Below, one piece after another: positions 26,502-36,771 of a stretch of 64,000 nucleotides of DNA. This stretch comes from an uncultured Sphingorhabdus sp. GTDB taxonomy: Bacteria; Pseudomonadota; Alphaproteobacteria; Sphingomonadales; Sphingomonadaceae. Position 1 is the first letter of the stretch. Every line of letters starts with the position of its first letter. The stretch lies in assembly GCA_947501885.1 (NCBI GenBank), contig CANMXN010000002.1, positions 248,001-312,000 of the forward strand. Direction: 5' to 3'. The notes beneath the pieces are model-generated. The model was not told where the DNA came from. It made no database searches and was given only the letters and a program-made list of their open reading frames with translations. The position numbers and the translations under genes are program-made.

Positions 26502-28073
26502 TCACCCAGCAACCTCTGCCGCACGTAACCTTTTACCCTCTGCACTGAATATAAATATAGCATGATTACCAAAGATAAAGCGATTGCTCAGCAATGCCAA
26601 GGCAATGGAAGAGAATAATACAAAGACCATCACATCAATATAATGCAGCCATTCCAGACCAATCGTGTCATAATAGCTGCCACCACCCCATAAGATACGG
26701 TCTTTTCCAGCAATGGTGATTTTATCAACCGCCAAGTAAAATGTATGAAGCGCATAGATAGACACGCCCCAAAACAGCCCAATTACTGCTGCGCGCGCAT
26801 CCATATTACGGAACAATAGCGCAGCCGCAAAAGCCGATAAGATAGGCATAGAAAGTAGGCCATTGAGCTGCTGCAGCAAATCAATAATGCTTTCAGTGTC
26901 TGCGTATAGAGGTACTAAAATGATTGACATAGTCATAGCCAAAATACCAACGATGCGATTAAGACTAATCACATTAACGGACTTATTGATAAATTTGCGG
27001 TGGAAATCAACGCTCCACAATGTGATGGTTGCATTCATAACCGCGCTGTAACTGGTCAGCACAGCCGCTGCTATCATCGCTGCAAATAGCCCTGCCGTCC
27101 ACGATGGCATAATATTACCAACCAATAATCCATAGGCCTTATCATCAGGAACAAGGCCATATAATTTATACGCAACCACGCCCGGAATAACGACAATAGG
27201 TGGAACCACCAAAATACGCACAATCGCAGCTGCAATAATGCCTTTCTGTGCTTCTTTAACCGTTGGTGCTGCTAAGGCTTTTTGCGTAATATTCTGATTG
27301 GTGGACCAATAGAATATTTGGATGAAAATCATCCCCGTAAATAATGTATGAAAAGGTATTTGTGAATCATTACCGCCAATCATTGTAATACGCTCGGCAG
27401 GGACACCATCGCTCAGATTAAAGCCCACCGCTTGCAACGCCAGAAATACCACCACTAGGGCCAGTGCTAAAATCCCAACACCGCTATAAGTATCAAGCAC
27501 CGCAACCGCACGTAGACCACCTAGTATAGCATAGGCTGCTCCCATAATTGCAAAGATAGCGGCTATGACAATAAGAGGTATATCAATGCCAAATAGCGAT
27601 TGCATAAACAATGCACCGCTATAGATAACCACAGGCAAATATATGAATAAATTACCCAATAAGAAAAGTCCCGAAATTACAGTTCTGATACTAGCGCCAT
27701 CAAAACGCTTCTCAAGAAGCTCTGTAATGGTGGTGCAATTGTTACGGTAATAAATCGGCACAAAGATAAAGGCGAGCATCATCAGACCAATGAAACCAGC
27801 AATTTCCCACCAAGCAAGCAAGAGCATTTGTGCACCATTCATGCCCACCAATTGATCCGTGGATAGATTGGTTAGCGTAATCGCCCCAGCAACGAAAAAC
27901 CAGCTAAGACCGCCACCCGCCAAAAATATTTCTTGGTCAGCACTGCCTTTGCTAGCGGCTTTTGCAGTCGACACTTTGCGCCAAGTAATATAAGCAACAA
28001 ATATCATAATTGAGACAAATACGCCAAATTGCACCGCAAAGTTGCCGGTTTCTAACACTGTATTTTCTGGCAT
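26502..28073 (-). CDS. Sodium/solute symporter (SSS family), probably for galactose or a galactoside
   Basis: A 523-residue inner-membrane protein with about 14 hydrophobic segments. SSS features are the Q-EIFLAGGGLSWFFVAGA region after the first helix, ITLTNLSTDQLVGMNG near the sodium site, and GGLRAVAVLDTYSGVGIL. Its closest feel is the SGLT group of sugar carriers. It is divergent from the GH36 alpha-galactosidase gene across 140 bp that include a GlpR-like site, so it likely brings in the galactoside or galactose. Substrate is inferred from context. Confidence 0.88.
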   Translation of the reverse strand: MPENTVLETGNFAVQFGVFVSIMIFVAYITWRKVSTAKAASKGSADQEIFLAGGGLSWFFVAGAITLTNLSTDQLVGMNGAQMLLLAWWEIAGFIGLMMLAFIFVPIYYRNNCTTITELLEKRFDGASIRTVISGLFLLGNLFIYLPVVIYSGALFMQSLFGIDIPLIVIAAIFAIMGAAYAILGGLRAVAVLDTYSGVGILALALVVVFLALQAVGFNLSDGVPAERITMIGGNDSQIPFHTLFTGMIFIQIFYWSTNQNITQKALAAPTVKEAQKGIIAAAIVRILVVPPIVVIPGVVAYKLYGLVPDDKAYGLLVGNIMPSWTAGLFAAMIAAAVLTSYSAVMNATITLWSVDFHRKFINKSVNVISLNRIVGILAMTMSIILVPLYADTESIIDLLQQLNGLLSMPILSAFAAALLFRNMDARAAVIGLFWGVSIYALHTFYLAVDKITIAGKDRILWGGGSYYDTIGLEWLHYIDVMVFVLFSSIALALLSNRFIFGNHAIFIFSAEGKRLRAAEVAG

Positions 28074-28160
28074 TCGCCTATTCTCCTGATATGTTGCTCA
28101 GATGTTATTTCATTTTTTTGAGCATAATGGCACAAAGCTACTTTCCTTTTTCGAAAACAC

Positions 28161-28180
28161 AAGTATCAAATTCGAACATT
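28161..28180. promoter_or_regulatory. GlpR-like operator between the symporter and GH36 genes
   Basis: The sequence ends in TTCGAACATT; by hand it matches 14 of 20 positions of the E. coli GlpR operator consensus, with one strong half-site CGAACAT. The same half-site occurs twice before glpD. It lies between divergent starts, so it could control both genes. Confidence 0.5.
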
Positions 28181-28213
28181 CAGTCATTATTTTAGAATAT
28201 TAAGGAACACCCA

Positions 28214-30361
28214 ATGGACCATATCCGCTTTGATGCAGGTGAAATGACGTTAATTATTGCCTGTAAACTTGGCTCTGCGCCCTCAATCACATATTGGGGC
28301 AAGAAATTGGATGATAATAGTAATATCGATGATATCACTGCTTTAACGGTGAGACGAGTCGTTTCGGGTAGCGCTGATGTCATTGTAGAACCCTCTTTAG
28401 CAATGGAAATTGGTTTGGGTTATTCTGCTCCTGCTGGGTTTGAAGCCCATCGAGAAGGACGATCATGGGGCAGCCATTTCACAGTTACCTCTGCCGAAAA
28501 GTCCAATAATCAAGCCATTATCGAGTGCCATGATGAAGTGACGCAGATTAAGTTAATATATATTATCAAGGTCAACCCAAAAACGGGGTTAATTCAATTC
28601 GCATCCTCTGTAACCAACACTGCGAATAGTGATGGTGATAAAGATATTTTAACGATCAATAAAATGGCAACAATCGTTCTGCCCATTGCTGGACGCATGA
28701 CCGAATTAATTGGCTTTACTGGGCGATGGGCCGATGAGTTTCGGCGCGAGAGAATGAAGCGCTTCTCAGGGTCTTATGTGCGCGAAAATAAACGCGGCAG
28801 GACATCGCATGATAGCTTTCCAGCTGTCATATTGGTACGTCCGGACACGCGCGAAAAGTCTGGAGAAGCCTTTGGGTTGCACCTTGCTTGGAGCGGAAAC
28901 CATATTATTCGTGTGGATACATTAATGGATGGCCGCGTATTAGCATCTATGGGAGCATTATTATTCCCAGGTGAAATTAGGTTAAAGGCCGGAGAGACAT
29001 TTCACAGCCCTGAAATTGTAGCAGGATATAGCAAAAAAGGCTTATCAGCATTAAGTAGACAATATCATGACCATGTACGAAACCAACTTATCCGGCCAGC
29101 CGTAAAAAAGCGGCCTCGTCCTGTGCATTATAATAGCTGGGAAGCCGTCTATTTTGATCATGATATAGAAGAGTTAAAAGCAATGGCTGATAAAGCCGCT
29201 TCTATTGGCGTTGAGAGATTTGTACTCGATGATGGTTGGTTCGGGTCACGCAGAAGCGAAAAGTCTGGCCTTGGAGATTGGGTTGTATCTGACGCGATAT
29301 ATCCTGATGGGCTTAAACCTTTAATTGATCATGTAACAGGTTTGGGCATGGAAATGGGTATTTGGTTTGAGCCTGAAATGGTCAACCCCGACAGCGATCT
29401 ATACCGCGCACATCCCGATTGGGTTTTACATTTGCATGGCAGGGAACAATTACCGTTTCGTAGTCAATATGTACTTGATATTTCACGCGAAGAAGTCGCA
29501 GATTATTTGTTTCAACAAATCGATGCTGTATTGCGCGATCATGATATTGGTTATGTCAAATGGGATATGAATCGCGACCTTAATCACCCTGGTAATTCTA
29601 TGGGTTATGCTCGCCCCCACGCCCATGTCATGGCATTATACGCATTAATAGAACGCATTAGAGAGGCACACCCCTCTGTAGAAATAGAAAGCTGCGCATC
29701 AGGAGGAGGCCGTCCTGATTTTGGGGTGCTCGCGCATACAGACCGTGTTTGGACATCCGATAGCAATGATGCAATCGATAGGCAGAATATCCAAAAAGGT
29801 GCCAGCTATTTCTTACCGCTCAGCGTATTAGGTTCACATGTTGGGCCGCAAAAATGCCATATAACTGGGCGCTCTATCTCTATGGGGATGCGAGCTGCTA
29901 CTGCTCTAATGGGGCATATGGGAACAGAGCTTAATCTATTAACGGAACCAGAAGATGATTTAGAAGAATTAAAAATAGCGATTGCGCTCTATAAAAAACA
30001 TAGAGAGCTTATCCATAGCGGTGATTACTACCGTATTGATACACCGCGGTACATAAATGCTATGGGAATAGTTTCCCAAGATAAAAGCGAAGCGCTATAT
30101 TCCGTTGCCTTTTTAACGGGTTACCACAATACACACCCTATCATGATGCCATTTCCTGGCCTTGAACTCACATATAATTACAAAATCAATTCTATCTGGC
30201 CACATGACTTTAAATCTTCTACAATATTGGATAAGAAGGAAATAAAAGAAATAGGTATTGGTGAATATTTTAAAGGTGCAACACTACATAATTTGGGGAT
30301 GCAATTGCCTCCATCATTTCCTGAAACAGTCCATCTATTTCATCTTAAAAAAGAGAGTTGA
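28214..30361 (+). CDS. GH36 alpha-galactosidase
   Basis: A 715-residue cytoplasmic-type enzyme with no signal peptide: N-terminal beta-sandwich, central barrel and C-terminal beta domain, the full GH36 length. The nucleophile is D451 in YVKWDMNRD and the acid/base is D516 in VWTSDSNDAID; FVLDDGWFGSR and CASGGGRPDFG are further hallmarks. It removes terminal alpha-galactose from galactosides. AAGGA precedes the ATG. It is followed by a GlpR-like regulator gene 3 bp on, then glpD, a TonB receptor, galT and galK, so products flow to galactose and probably glycerol pathways. Specificity (melibiose, floridoside, other) cannot be read from sequence. Confidence 0.95.
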   Translation: MDHIRFDAGEMTLIIACKLGSAPSITYWGKKLDDNSNIDDITALTVRRVVSGSADVIVEPSLAMEIGLGYSAPAGFEAHREGRSWGSHFTVTSAEKSNNQAIIECHDEVTQIKLIYIIKVNPKTGLIQFASSVTNTANSDGDKDILTINKMATIVLPIAGRMTELIGFTGRWADEFRRERMKRFSGSYVRENKRGRTSHDSFPAVILVRPDTREKSGEAFGLHLAWSGNHIIRVDTLMDGRVLASMGALLFPGEIRLKAGETFHSPEIVAGYSKKGLSALSRQYHDHVRNQLIRPAVKKRPRPVHYNSWEAVYFDHDIEELKAMADKAASIGVERFVLDDGWFGSRRSEKSGLGDWVVSDAIYPDGLKPLIDHVTGLGMEMGIWFEPEMVNPDSDLYRAHPDWVLHLHGREQLPFRSQYVLDISREEVADYLFQQIDAVLRDHDIGYVKWDMNRDLNHPGNSMGYARPHAHVMALYALIERIREAHPSVEIESCASGGGRPDFGVLAHTDRVWTSDSNDAIDRQNIQKGASYFLPLSVLGSHVGPQKCHITGRSISMGMRAATALMGHMGTELNLLTEPEDDLEELKIAIALYKKHRELIHSGDYYRIDTPRYINAMGIVSQDKSEALYSVAFLTGYHNTHPIMMPFPGLELTYNYKINSIWPHDFKSSTILDKKEIKEIGIGEYFKGATLHNLGMQLPPSFPETVHLFHLKKES

Positions 30362-30363
30362 AT

Positions 30364-31143
30364 ATGCCTGGCGATATGAGTGAAAGACAAGAGAATATAT
30401 TAAACCTTGTTAAAAAACAAGGTTTTGTTGCAACCGATCAATTGGTCGATATGTTCAATGTAACACCGCAAACTATAAGACGTGATATTAATATATTATG
30501 CGAACAAAATCTGTTACAACGCTTTCATGGCGGTGCGGGTAAAGTAAAAAGTATTGAAAACGAACCTTATACCGAAAGGTTAAACGCACTCGCTTCTGCT
30601 AAGAGAATAATTGGTGAAAAAATTGCTGCCTATATACCTAATGGTAGCTCATTATTTTTGAATATTGGAACAACAACTGAGATGGTGGCTAGAGCCTTAC
30701 TCAAACATCGTGATCTGAAAATTGTAACAAACAATCTTAATGTCGCATCCATTCTATCCAAAAATAAAGACTTTGAGATTATGATCACTGGTGGTCAATT
30801 ACGCAGCCGTGATGGCGGTATAGTCGGTCCAGCGACAACTGACTTTATTAAGCAATTTCGGCTTGATTATGGTGTCATCGGAGTAAGTGGTATTGATGAA
30901 GATGGGAGCTTAGTAGATTTCGACTATCAAGAAACACGCAATGCAGAAGCCATTATCAATAATTCCAAAGAAACATTATTAGCCGCAGACCATACGAAAT
31001 TTGGCCGTAGAGCTATGACCAAATTCGGCCATTTATCGCAAATTACAAAAATATTTACCGATGACATTGCAGACAGCCATTATGTCAATCTTCTCGAAGA
31101 AAATAATGTGGACATAATTATATGCAAAAATGTCACATCCTAA
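30364..31143 (+). CDS. DeoR-family repressor, GlpR-like
   Basis: A 259-residue regulator. The N-terminal helix-turn-helix is RQENILNLVKKQGFVATDQL, then FNVTPQTIRRDINIL and FHGGAGKV. The C-terminal sugar-phosphate sensor domain has the family IGTTTEMVARAL, TNNLNVASIL, GGQLRSRDGGIVG and LAADHTKFGRRA motifs. In this family the signal is a phosphorylated sugar, in GlpR glycerol-3-phosphate. ATG at 30364 follows the GH36 stop closely, so both genes share a transcript. Palindromic CGAACATT sites resembling E. coli GlpR operators lie upstream of glpD and of GH36, supporting a GlpR-type role. Confidence 0.88.
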   Translation: MPGDMSERQENILNLVKKQGFVATDQLVDMFNVTPQTIRRDINILCEQNLLQRFHGGAGKVKSIENEPYTERLNALASAKRIIGEKIAAYIPNGSSLFLNIGTTTEMVARALLKHRDLKIVTNNLNVASILSKNKDFEIMITGGQLRSRDGGIVGPATTDFIKQFRLDYGVIGVSGIDEDGSLVDFDYQETRNAEAIINNSKETLLAADHTKFGRRAMTKFGHLSQITKIFTDDIADSHYVNLLEENNVDIIICKNVTS

Positions 31144-31164
31144 ATAGAAAATATCAAATCTCTT

Positions 31165-31205
31165 AAATTTCGATTGCGAACATTGAATGTTCGTTTTAGT
31201 AACTC
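31165..31205. promoter_or_regulatory. Overlapping GlpR-like operators before glpD
   Basis: At the centre is the 17-bp perfect palindrome CGAACATTGAATGTTCG (31177-31193). The left window 31165-31184 matches 16 of 20 positions of the E. coli GlpR consensus and the right window 31186-31205 about 13 of 20, counted by hand. The site lies 30-70 bp before the glpD start. Confidence 0.65.
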
Positions 31206-31232
31206 TCATCAGGATGGGAGAAGCTCGTAATA

Positions 31233-32720
31233 GTGCATGATCTATTAATCATCGGTGGCGGAATTAATGGCGCTGGAATAGCTCGCGATGCTGCTGGTCG
31301 CGGTTTAAAAGTAGCATTGTGCGAAAAAGATGATCTTGCAAGCCATACTTCTTCGGCAAGTTCAAAGCTTATCCACGGTGGCTTGCGCTATTTAGAGAAT
31401 TACGAATTCCGCCTGGTGCGAGAGTCTCTCGGAGAGAGAGAAACATTACTTCGCGCCGCGCCTCATATTATTTGGCCTATACGCATTGTTTTACCCGTTG
31501 AAAAAGGGATGCGGCCATCATGGATGCTTCGCATTGGTCTATTTATATATGATAATTTAGCTAAGCGGGCCGTGCTACCTGGTACAAAAACATTAAACCT
31601 TCGCAACGCAAAGCAAGGTGAAGCTCTAAAAGAACATCTTAAAAAAGGGTTTGAATATTCAGACTGCTGGGCCGATGATGCTCGATTAGTTGTCCTAAAT
31701 GCTATGGATGCACGTGATCTTGGTGCCAATATTATGACACAAACAGAGTGTGTTGGACTAGAGCGCAAAGATGACCATTGGGTCGCCATCTTAAGAAAGC
31801 AAGACGGTCTAGAAGAGACACTTAAAACGCGAATGGTTGTAAATGCCGCAGGTCCGTGGGTTGACCGTGTACTGGGTATATCAGGTAAGAAACCCAATGA
31901 TAGCGGTATCAGACTGGTTAAAGGCAGTCATATTATCGTCAATAAATTATATGATGGTGATCATGCTTATTTATTCCAATCGCCCGATGGCCGTGTAATT
32001 TTCTCTATACCATATGAGGATGATTATACATTAATCGGCACAACAGAAGCCAAATGGGATTTGGACAATGGCCCTGTTACCATATCTCACGAAGAAATAG
32101 ATTATCTGTGCGACGCAGTGAACGAATATTTCAAAAAACAAATCAGCTCACATGACATTGTTTGGACCTATTCAGGTGTACGTCCGCTTTATGACGATCA
32201 AAGCGACAATGCGAGCACAGTGACACGCGATTATGTTTTTAACCTAGATGATAATGAACAAGCACCGATCCTGTCTATTTATGGTGGAAAGCTGACCACT
32301 TACCGTAAATTATCCGAGCATGCGATGGAGAAAATCCGTCACCACTTTCCAAATATGAAAGATTCTTGGACACGTAATTCTGTCTTACCTGGTGGAGATG
32401 TTGAGTTCGAAACATTGCCTGCATTCAAGGAAGATATGGTAGCGCAATACCCCTGGTTAGATGAAAAAACAATATATCGTATGGTCACTGCATATGGCAC
32501 CAAAATATCCAAAATATTAGAAGGTAAAACAAACATAGTCGATATGGGGCATCATTATGGCGCTGGTCTATATGAAGCCGAAATTGATTATATGGAAAAA
32601 TACGAATTTGCAAAAAGTGCAGAAGCAATTTTGTGGCGCCGGTCTAAAATCGGGCTGCAAATAAACCCAGGACAAGTCAAAGCATTAGAAGCAAGATTTT
32701 GTCTTACGAAAGCCGCCTAA
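31233..32720 (+). CDS. glpD: Glycerol-3-phosphate dehydrogenase, FAD-dependent
   Basis: A 495-residue respiratory flavoenzyme that oxidises glycerol-3-phosphate to dihydroxyacetone phosphate and feeds electrons to quinone. The FAD site LLIIGGGINGAGIARDAAGR is at the N-terminus, followed by SSASSKLIHGGLRYLE; downstream are WTYSGVRPLYDD and the family C-terminal domain. The start codon is GTG at 31233, the only one that keeps the FAD motif at the usual position. It is preceded by GlpR-like operators and follows the regulator gene. Its presence amid galactose genes suggests that glycerol is the other half of the galactoside; glycerol kinase is not in the window. Confidence 0.94.
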   Translation: MHDLLIIGGGINGAGIARDAAGRGLKVALCEKDDLASHTSSASSKLIHGGLRYLENYEFRLVRESLGERETLLRAAPHIIWPIRIVLPVEKGMRPSWMLRIGLFIYDNLAKRAVLPGTKTLNLRNAKQGEALKEHLKKGFEYSDCWADDARLVVLNAMDARDLGANIMTQTECVGLERKDDHWVAILRKQDGLEETLKTRMVVNAAGPWVDRVLGISGKKPNDSGIRLVKGSHIIVNKLYDGDHAYLFQSPDGRVIFSIPYEDDYTLIGTTEAKWDLDNGPVTISHEEIDYLCDAVNEYFKKQISSHDIVWTYSGVRPLYDDQSDNASTVTRDYVFNLDDNEQAPILSIYGGKLTTYRKLSEHAMEKIRHHFPNMKDSWTRNSVLPGGDVEFETLPAFKEDMVAQYPWLDEKTIYRMVTAYGTKISKILEGKTNIVDMGHHYGAGLYEAEIDYMEKYEFAKSAEAILWRRSKIGLQINPGQVKALEARFCLTKAA

Positions 32721-32753
32721 TAAAAATTATAGAGACTTACTCAGGAGGAAGAC

Positions 32754-35579
32754 ATGAAGATTAGAACAAAATTACTGATAGGAGCAACCTTTGGTCTAGC
32801 ACTTGCAATGCCAGCACATGCTCAAGAAGCCCAAACAGGCAATACCGAAATAGCGGATGAAGATGAATTTGAAGAAGATGCCATTGTTGTGACAGGTATC
32901 CGTGGTTCATTGGAACGCGGTTTAGAAGTAAAAAGAAATGCTGGTGCTATCGTTGATGCTATTTCTGCAGAGGAATTGGGTAAATTCCCAGACACGAACG
33001 TGGCAGAATCCTTGCAGCGTATTACTGGTGTTGCAATTACGCGTGATCGCGGCGGTGAAGGCCGTTTCGTAACTGTACGTGGTTTAGGCCAAGAGTTTAA
33101 CCTTTTAACCTACAATGGTCGCCGCCTTGCAACGGAGAATGAAGGTCGTGAATTTTCATTTGACGTTCTGCCTTCCGAATTAATCTCAGCAGCACAAATT
33201 TTCAAATCAACCACTGCCGATCAAGTAGATGGTTCAATTGGTGGTTTGGTCAATATTCAAACACCAAAACCATTAAGCAATCCAGGTTTCCAAATCGCAG
33301 GGTCTCTTGCTGGTCAATATGAAGGCTTGGGTGAAGATGTTGGCATTAAAGGGTCTGCATTAATCAGCAACACATGGGCTGACGATACATTTGGTATTTT
33401 GGCATCATTTTCGTATCAACAACGTGACATTCGCACCGATACAGCAGAATCTATTGCTATCGATCAATCAACAGATTTTAATGGTGATGGCGTTAACGAT
33501 CGCTTGAACTCATTCAATGCGAACATTAACGAAGAAGATCGGGAGCGTATTGGCGCAACATTGGTATTGCAATATTCACCCAATGACGATTTAGAGATTA
33601 CTGTTGATGGCCTATACACTAGCTTTAGCAGCCCGTCATTATCATCATCATATTCTTATTTCCCGAATCCTGGTCTCGTAACCAACGCTCTAGTAGATAG
33701 TAATAATGACGTTCTTAACCAAACGGTCAATGCAACGCCAGGAGCACCCTTTAGCAATATTTTTGATTTTGTTGCACGTAGAACAGAATCTGATACAGAA
33801 ACGTTCCAAGTTGGTATCAATATTAAAGAAACCATCACGGACCGCCTAAAAGCAATTGCAGATGTTTCTTATTCACGGGCCAGCGGAACGCGTGATAATA
33901 TTGGGTCCGATGCTGGAAGCGGTAGTTTCTTTGTGGTGAGCTTCCCAGGAGCCAATTTCACGCAAACAACAACGGGAAATCGTGTTCCTGATATTACTTT
34001 TACATCTCTAGCCGATATAAATTCTACCGCCCAGCTTAGCTTAGACCAATTGCCAGCTAGTGGAGCAAGACTTCACTTCTCTCGTAATTCATCCAATGCG
34101 ATTGTAGATGAAGTGTTTACGGCCAGATTAGATTTTGACTATGAAGTGGGCGATACAACCAATATTAAATTTGGTATAAATTACACTGATCGTATCAAAA
34201 ACAATAGTGTATTTGATAATACTGCCACACAATGTGGTGATACAGGCGCTTTATTACCAAGGCTAGGCCCTACCGCAAACGGTTTTATCTGTGATAGATC
34301 ACTACTATTCTCAGACTTTTTGTCGGCTGCTGAATTGGGACAATTGCTTACACCATTTGATGGCGTAGCAGAAGGCTTCTTAGGCAATACAGATGCAAAT
34401 ATTCCGCGTAATTTCCAAACCGTCAACATTGGAATCGTAGAACAAGCATTTGCAAATCTTGGCACTGAGATTGGTCAACCAAGCTTTTTAACACCTGTGT
34501 TTAACCCAACGCAATCTAACGAAATCGATGAAACAATTGTATCTGGTTATGTTGCGGCTGATTTTGAAGGTGATATTGGAAATGCGCCGTTTAAAGCCAA
34601 TGCAGGTGTGCGCTTTGCTTACACTGATCTGAGATCATCAGGTGTTGCAACTGCACTAACAGCAATTGTAATTGATAATGTTTCTGGCAACAATAACATT
34701 ACACAAGACCCATCTGCCGTGCGGGTTGAGAATAATGATTATTTTGAGGTCTTGCCAACATTTAACATTAGTATCGAAGCAACACCAAATCTATTTGTTA
34801 GAGCTGGCTTCTCTCGATCATTAAGCCGTCCAACCTTCAACGATTTATCGACTGTATTTGCAGTGACTCAAATCAACGCAGGGCAAGAACAAGCTGCGGG
34901 TTCCAACCCATTGCTTGATCCTGTATTGTCTAACAATTTGGACTTTTCAATCGAATATTATGGGGATAATGGATTGTCATTATCGGCCGCTGGTTTCTAT
35001 AAAGATATTTCTAACTTCATTACCAACGTCAATACAGTGACTCCTATCACAATACCAAATGCTAGCGATGCTACAACTGGTGCTGTGCTGCCAGATCAGA
35101 CTGTAAACTTCCTTATTTCTGGTCCTCAAAACGGTGATACTGCAGAAGTTTATGGTATTGAGATTGCCGCCCAGAAACTATTTAGCAACGGTTTTGGTAT
35201 TTCTGGAAACGTTACATTAGCAGATAGTAATGCCACCCAAGGCGGTGTTACTTCTAGGCTTGAGAATATTTCTGATGTCTCATGGAATGCATCTGTCTTC
35301 TATGAAGGCAATGGCATCCAAGCACGAGCCTCTCTTAACCAACGTGGTGATTTCTTAGGCTCAACCGCTGGTGAAGGTGGTTTCGCAGAAATCGTTGATA
35401 CATTTACACAAGTTGATGTATCGCTAAGCTATGATGTGACCGAGAACTTCACCGTGTTTGGCGAAGGCGTTAATATCTTGAATGAGCAAAGCTTTACTTT
35501 CTCAGAACGTAATACTTTCCTTGAAACATTCATTGATAATGGTGCACGTTGGTTATTTGGCGTTCGCGCTAATTTCTGA
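32754..35579 (+). CDS. TonB-dependent receptor of the galactoside locus
   Basis: A 941-residue outer-membrane receptor. Signal peptide residues 1-23 (cut after AHA), an acidic stretch, then TonB box AIVVTGIRGSLERGLE. The plug has FPDTNVAESLQRITGVAITR and VRGLGQEFNLLTYNGR, the style of carbohydrate receptors in sphingomonads and relatives; the barrel ends in GVRANF. AGGAGG precedes the ATG by 8 nt, one of the strongest sites in the window. It follows glpD by 33 bp and is closed by its own terminator, so it is probably co-transcribed with glpD. It would import the galactoside across the outer membrane. Confidence 0.93.
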   Translation: MKIRTKLLIGATFGLALAMPAHAQEAQTGNTEIADEDEFEEDAIVVTGIRGSLERGLEVKRNAGAIVDAISAEELGKFPDTNVAESLQRITGVAITRDRGGEGRFVTVRGLGQEFNLLTYNGRRLATENEGREFSFDVLPSELISAAQIFKSTTADQVDGSIGGLVNIQTPKPLSNPGFQIAGSLAGQYEGLGEDVGIKGSALISNTWADDTFGILASFSYQQRDIRTDTAESIAIDQSTDFNGDGVNDRLNSFNANINEEDRERIGATLVLQYSPNDDLEITVDGLYTSFSSPSLSSSYSYFPNPGLVTNALVDSNNDVLNQTVNATPGAPFSNIFDFVARRTESDTETFQVGINIKETITDRLKAIADVSYSRASGTRDNIGSDAGSGSFFVVSFPGANFTQTTTGNRVPDITFTSLADINSTAQLSLDQLPASGARLHFSRNSSNAIVDEVFTARLDFDYEVGDTTNIKFGINYTDRIKNNSVFDNTATQCGDTGALLPRLGPTANGFICDRSLLFSDFLSAAELGQLLTPFDGVAEGFLGNTDANIPRNFQTVNIGIVEQAFANLGTEIGQPSFLTPVFNPTQSNEIDETIVSGYVAADFEGDIGNAPFKANAGVRFAYTDLRSSGVATALTAIVIDNVSGNNNITQDPSAVRVENNDYFEVLPTFNISIEATPNLFVRAGFSRSLSRPTFNDLSTVFAVTQINAGQEQAAGSNPLLDPVLSNNLDFSIEYYGDNGLSLSAAGFYKDISNFITNVNTVTPITIPNASDATTGAVLPDQTVNFLISGPQNGDTAEVYGIEIAAQKLFSNGFGISGNVTLADSNATQGGVTSRLENISDVSWNASVFYEGNGIQARASLNQRGDFLGSTAGEGGFAEIVDTFTQVDVSLSYDVTENFTVFGEGVNILNEQSFTFSERNTFLETFIDNGARWLFGVRANF

Positions 35580-35601
35580 TAATAGCTAATAATTAAATAT
35601 G

Positions 35602-35632
35602 GGCGGGGCGGAAACGCCTCGCCTTTATTTTT
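35602..35632 (+). terminator. Intrinsic terminator after the TonB receptor gene
   Basis: GGCGGGGCG-GAAA-CGCCTCGCC forms a 9-bp stem (one G-T pair) with a GAAA loop, followed by TTTATTTTT. It separates the receptor transcript from galT-galK. Confidence 0.9.
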
Positions 35633-35705
35633 GTACACTCTATGCCCATATCTTTATACTCATATCTTTATTTCATTTTGGACAATTTTATGAACGACTC
35701 TGACA

Positions 35706-36761
35706 ATGGCAAATGATGATATACATACTCCAAATGATGATAGACCACACCGTAGGCATAATCCGCTTAACGGGCGACATATTTTGGTATCACCGCACCG
35801 CGCAAAACGTCCATGGCTGGGGCAAGAAGACATACCCGACAAGGCTGTTCAACCGAAGCATGACCCCAATTGCTATCTATGCCCTCGCAACGATAGAATA
35901 GGCGGTGAAACAAATCCCGATTATCAATCAACTTATGTTTTTGATAATGACTTTCCCGCTATTTTAGAAAAAAACATTGCGACAGATAAGCTGCTAATAG
36001 AAAATACTGATAATATATCGCAAGAGCTGTTTAAATCGCAGACCATAACAGGTGTATGCAAAGTTATATGCTTCTCACCTGATCATAGTTTGACATTACC
36101 AGACCTATCACATGAAGCGATGTGTGATGTTATCAATAGTTGGTGCAATGAAAGCATAGCGCTTGGTCAAACATATAAATGGGTTCAGGTCTTTGAAAAT
36201 AAAGGGGCAATGATGGGTTGCTCCAACCCTCATCCACATGGGCAAATTTGGGCTACTGATTTCCTACCCGACGAAGCTCAGATTGAAGATGAAAAACAAA
36301 AGGAGTATTTTAAGCAACATAAACGCAGCATGCTCTTGGATGTTGTGGAACATGAAATCACGGCCAATGAACGCATCGTCTTTTGCAACGATGATTGGGC
36401 GGCGTTAGTCCCTTATTGGGCGGCATGGCCTTTTGAAACTCTACTATTACCGAGATTCGCGGTTACCCGTTTGCCAGAATTAACACAAGAACAACGGCAA
36501 TCATTAGCGCAAGTAATGCAAAAACTCACCCGATGCTATGACAATTTATTCGGTATATCATTTCCCTATTCAATGGGCTGGCATGGCGCCCCATTTGATG
36601 GCTCCAATGGCGATGCTTGGCAATTACATGCCCATTTTTATCCCCCCTTATTGCGCTCAGCCACTGTACGGAAATTTATGGTCGGTTATGAGATGATGGC
36701 CGAAGCACAGCGTGATTTAACGCCGGAACAGGCCGCCGAAAGATTAAGACAATGCTTATAA
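35706..36761 (+). CDS. galT: Galactose-1-phosphate uridylyltransferase
   Basis: A 351-residue Leloir pathway enzyme exchanging UMP between UDP-glucose and galactose-1-phosphate. N-terminal HRRHNPLNGRHILVSPHRAK, the zinc pair CYLC and the active-site HPHGQ in SNPHPHGQIWAT are present, as are FENKGAMMGCS and a C-terminal HAHFYPPLLRS. ATG at 35706 is chosen; an earlier ATG at 35690 is out of frame. galK follows after 10 bp. Together they process galactose released by the GH36 enzyme. galE is not in the window. Confidence 0.96.
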   Translation: MANDDIHTPNDDRPHRRHNPLNGRHILVSPHRAKRPWLGQEDIPDKAVQPKHDPNCYLCPRNDRIGGETNPDYQSTYVFDNDFPAILEKNIATDKLLIENTDNISQELFKSQTITGVCKVICFSPDHSLTLPDLSHEAMCDVINSWCNESIALGQTYKWVQVFENKGAMMGCSNPHPHGQIWATDFLPDEAQIEDEKQKEYFKQHKRSMLLDVVEHEITANERIVFCNDDWAALVPYWAAWPFETLLLPRFAVTRLPELTQEQRQSLAQVMQKLTRCYDNLFGISFPYSMGWHGAPFDGSNGDAWQLHAHFYPPLLRSATVRKFMVGYEMMAEAQRDLTPEQAAERLRQCL

Positions 36762-36771
36762 TAGAGGAAAT

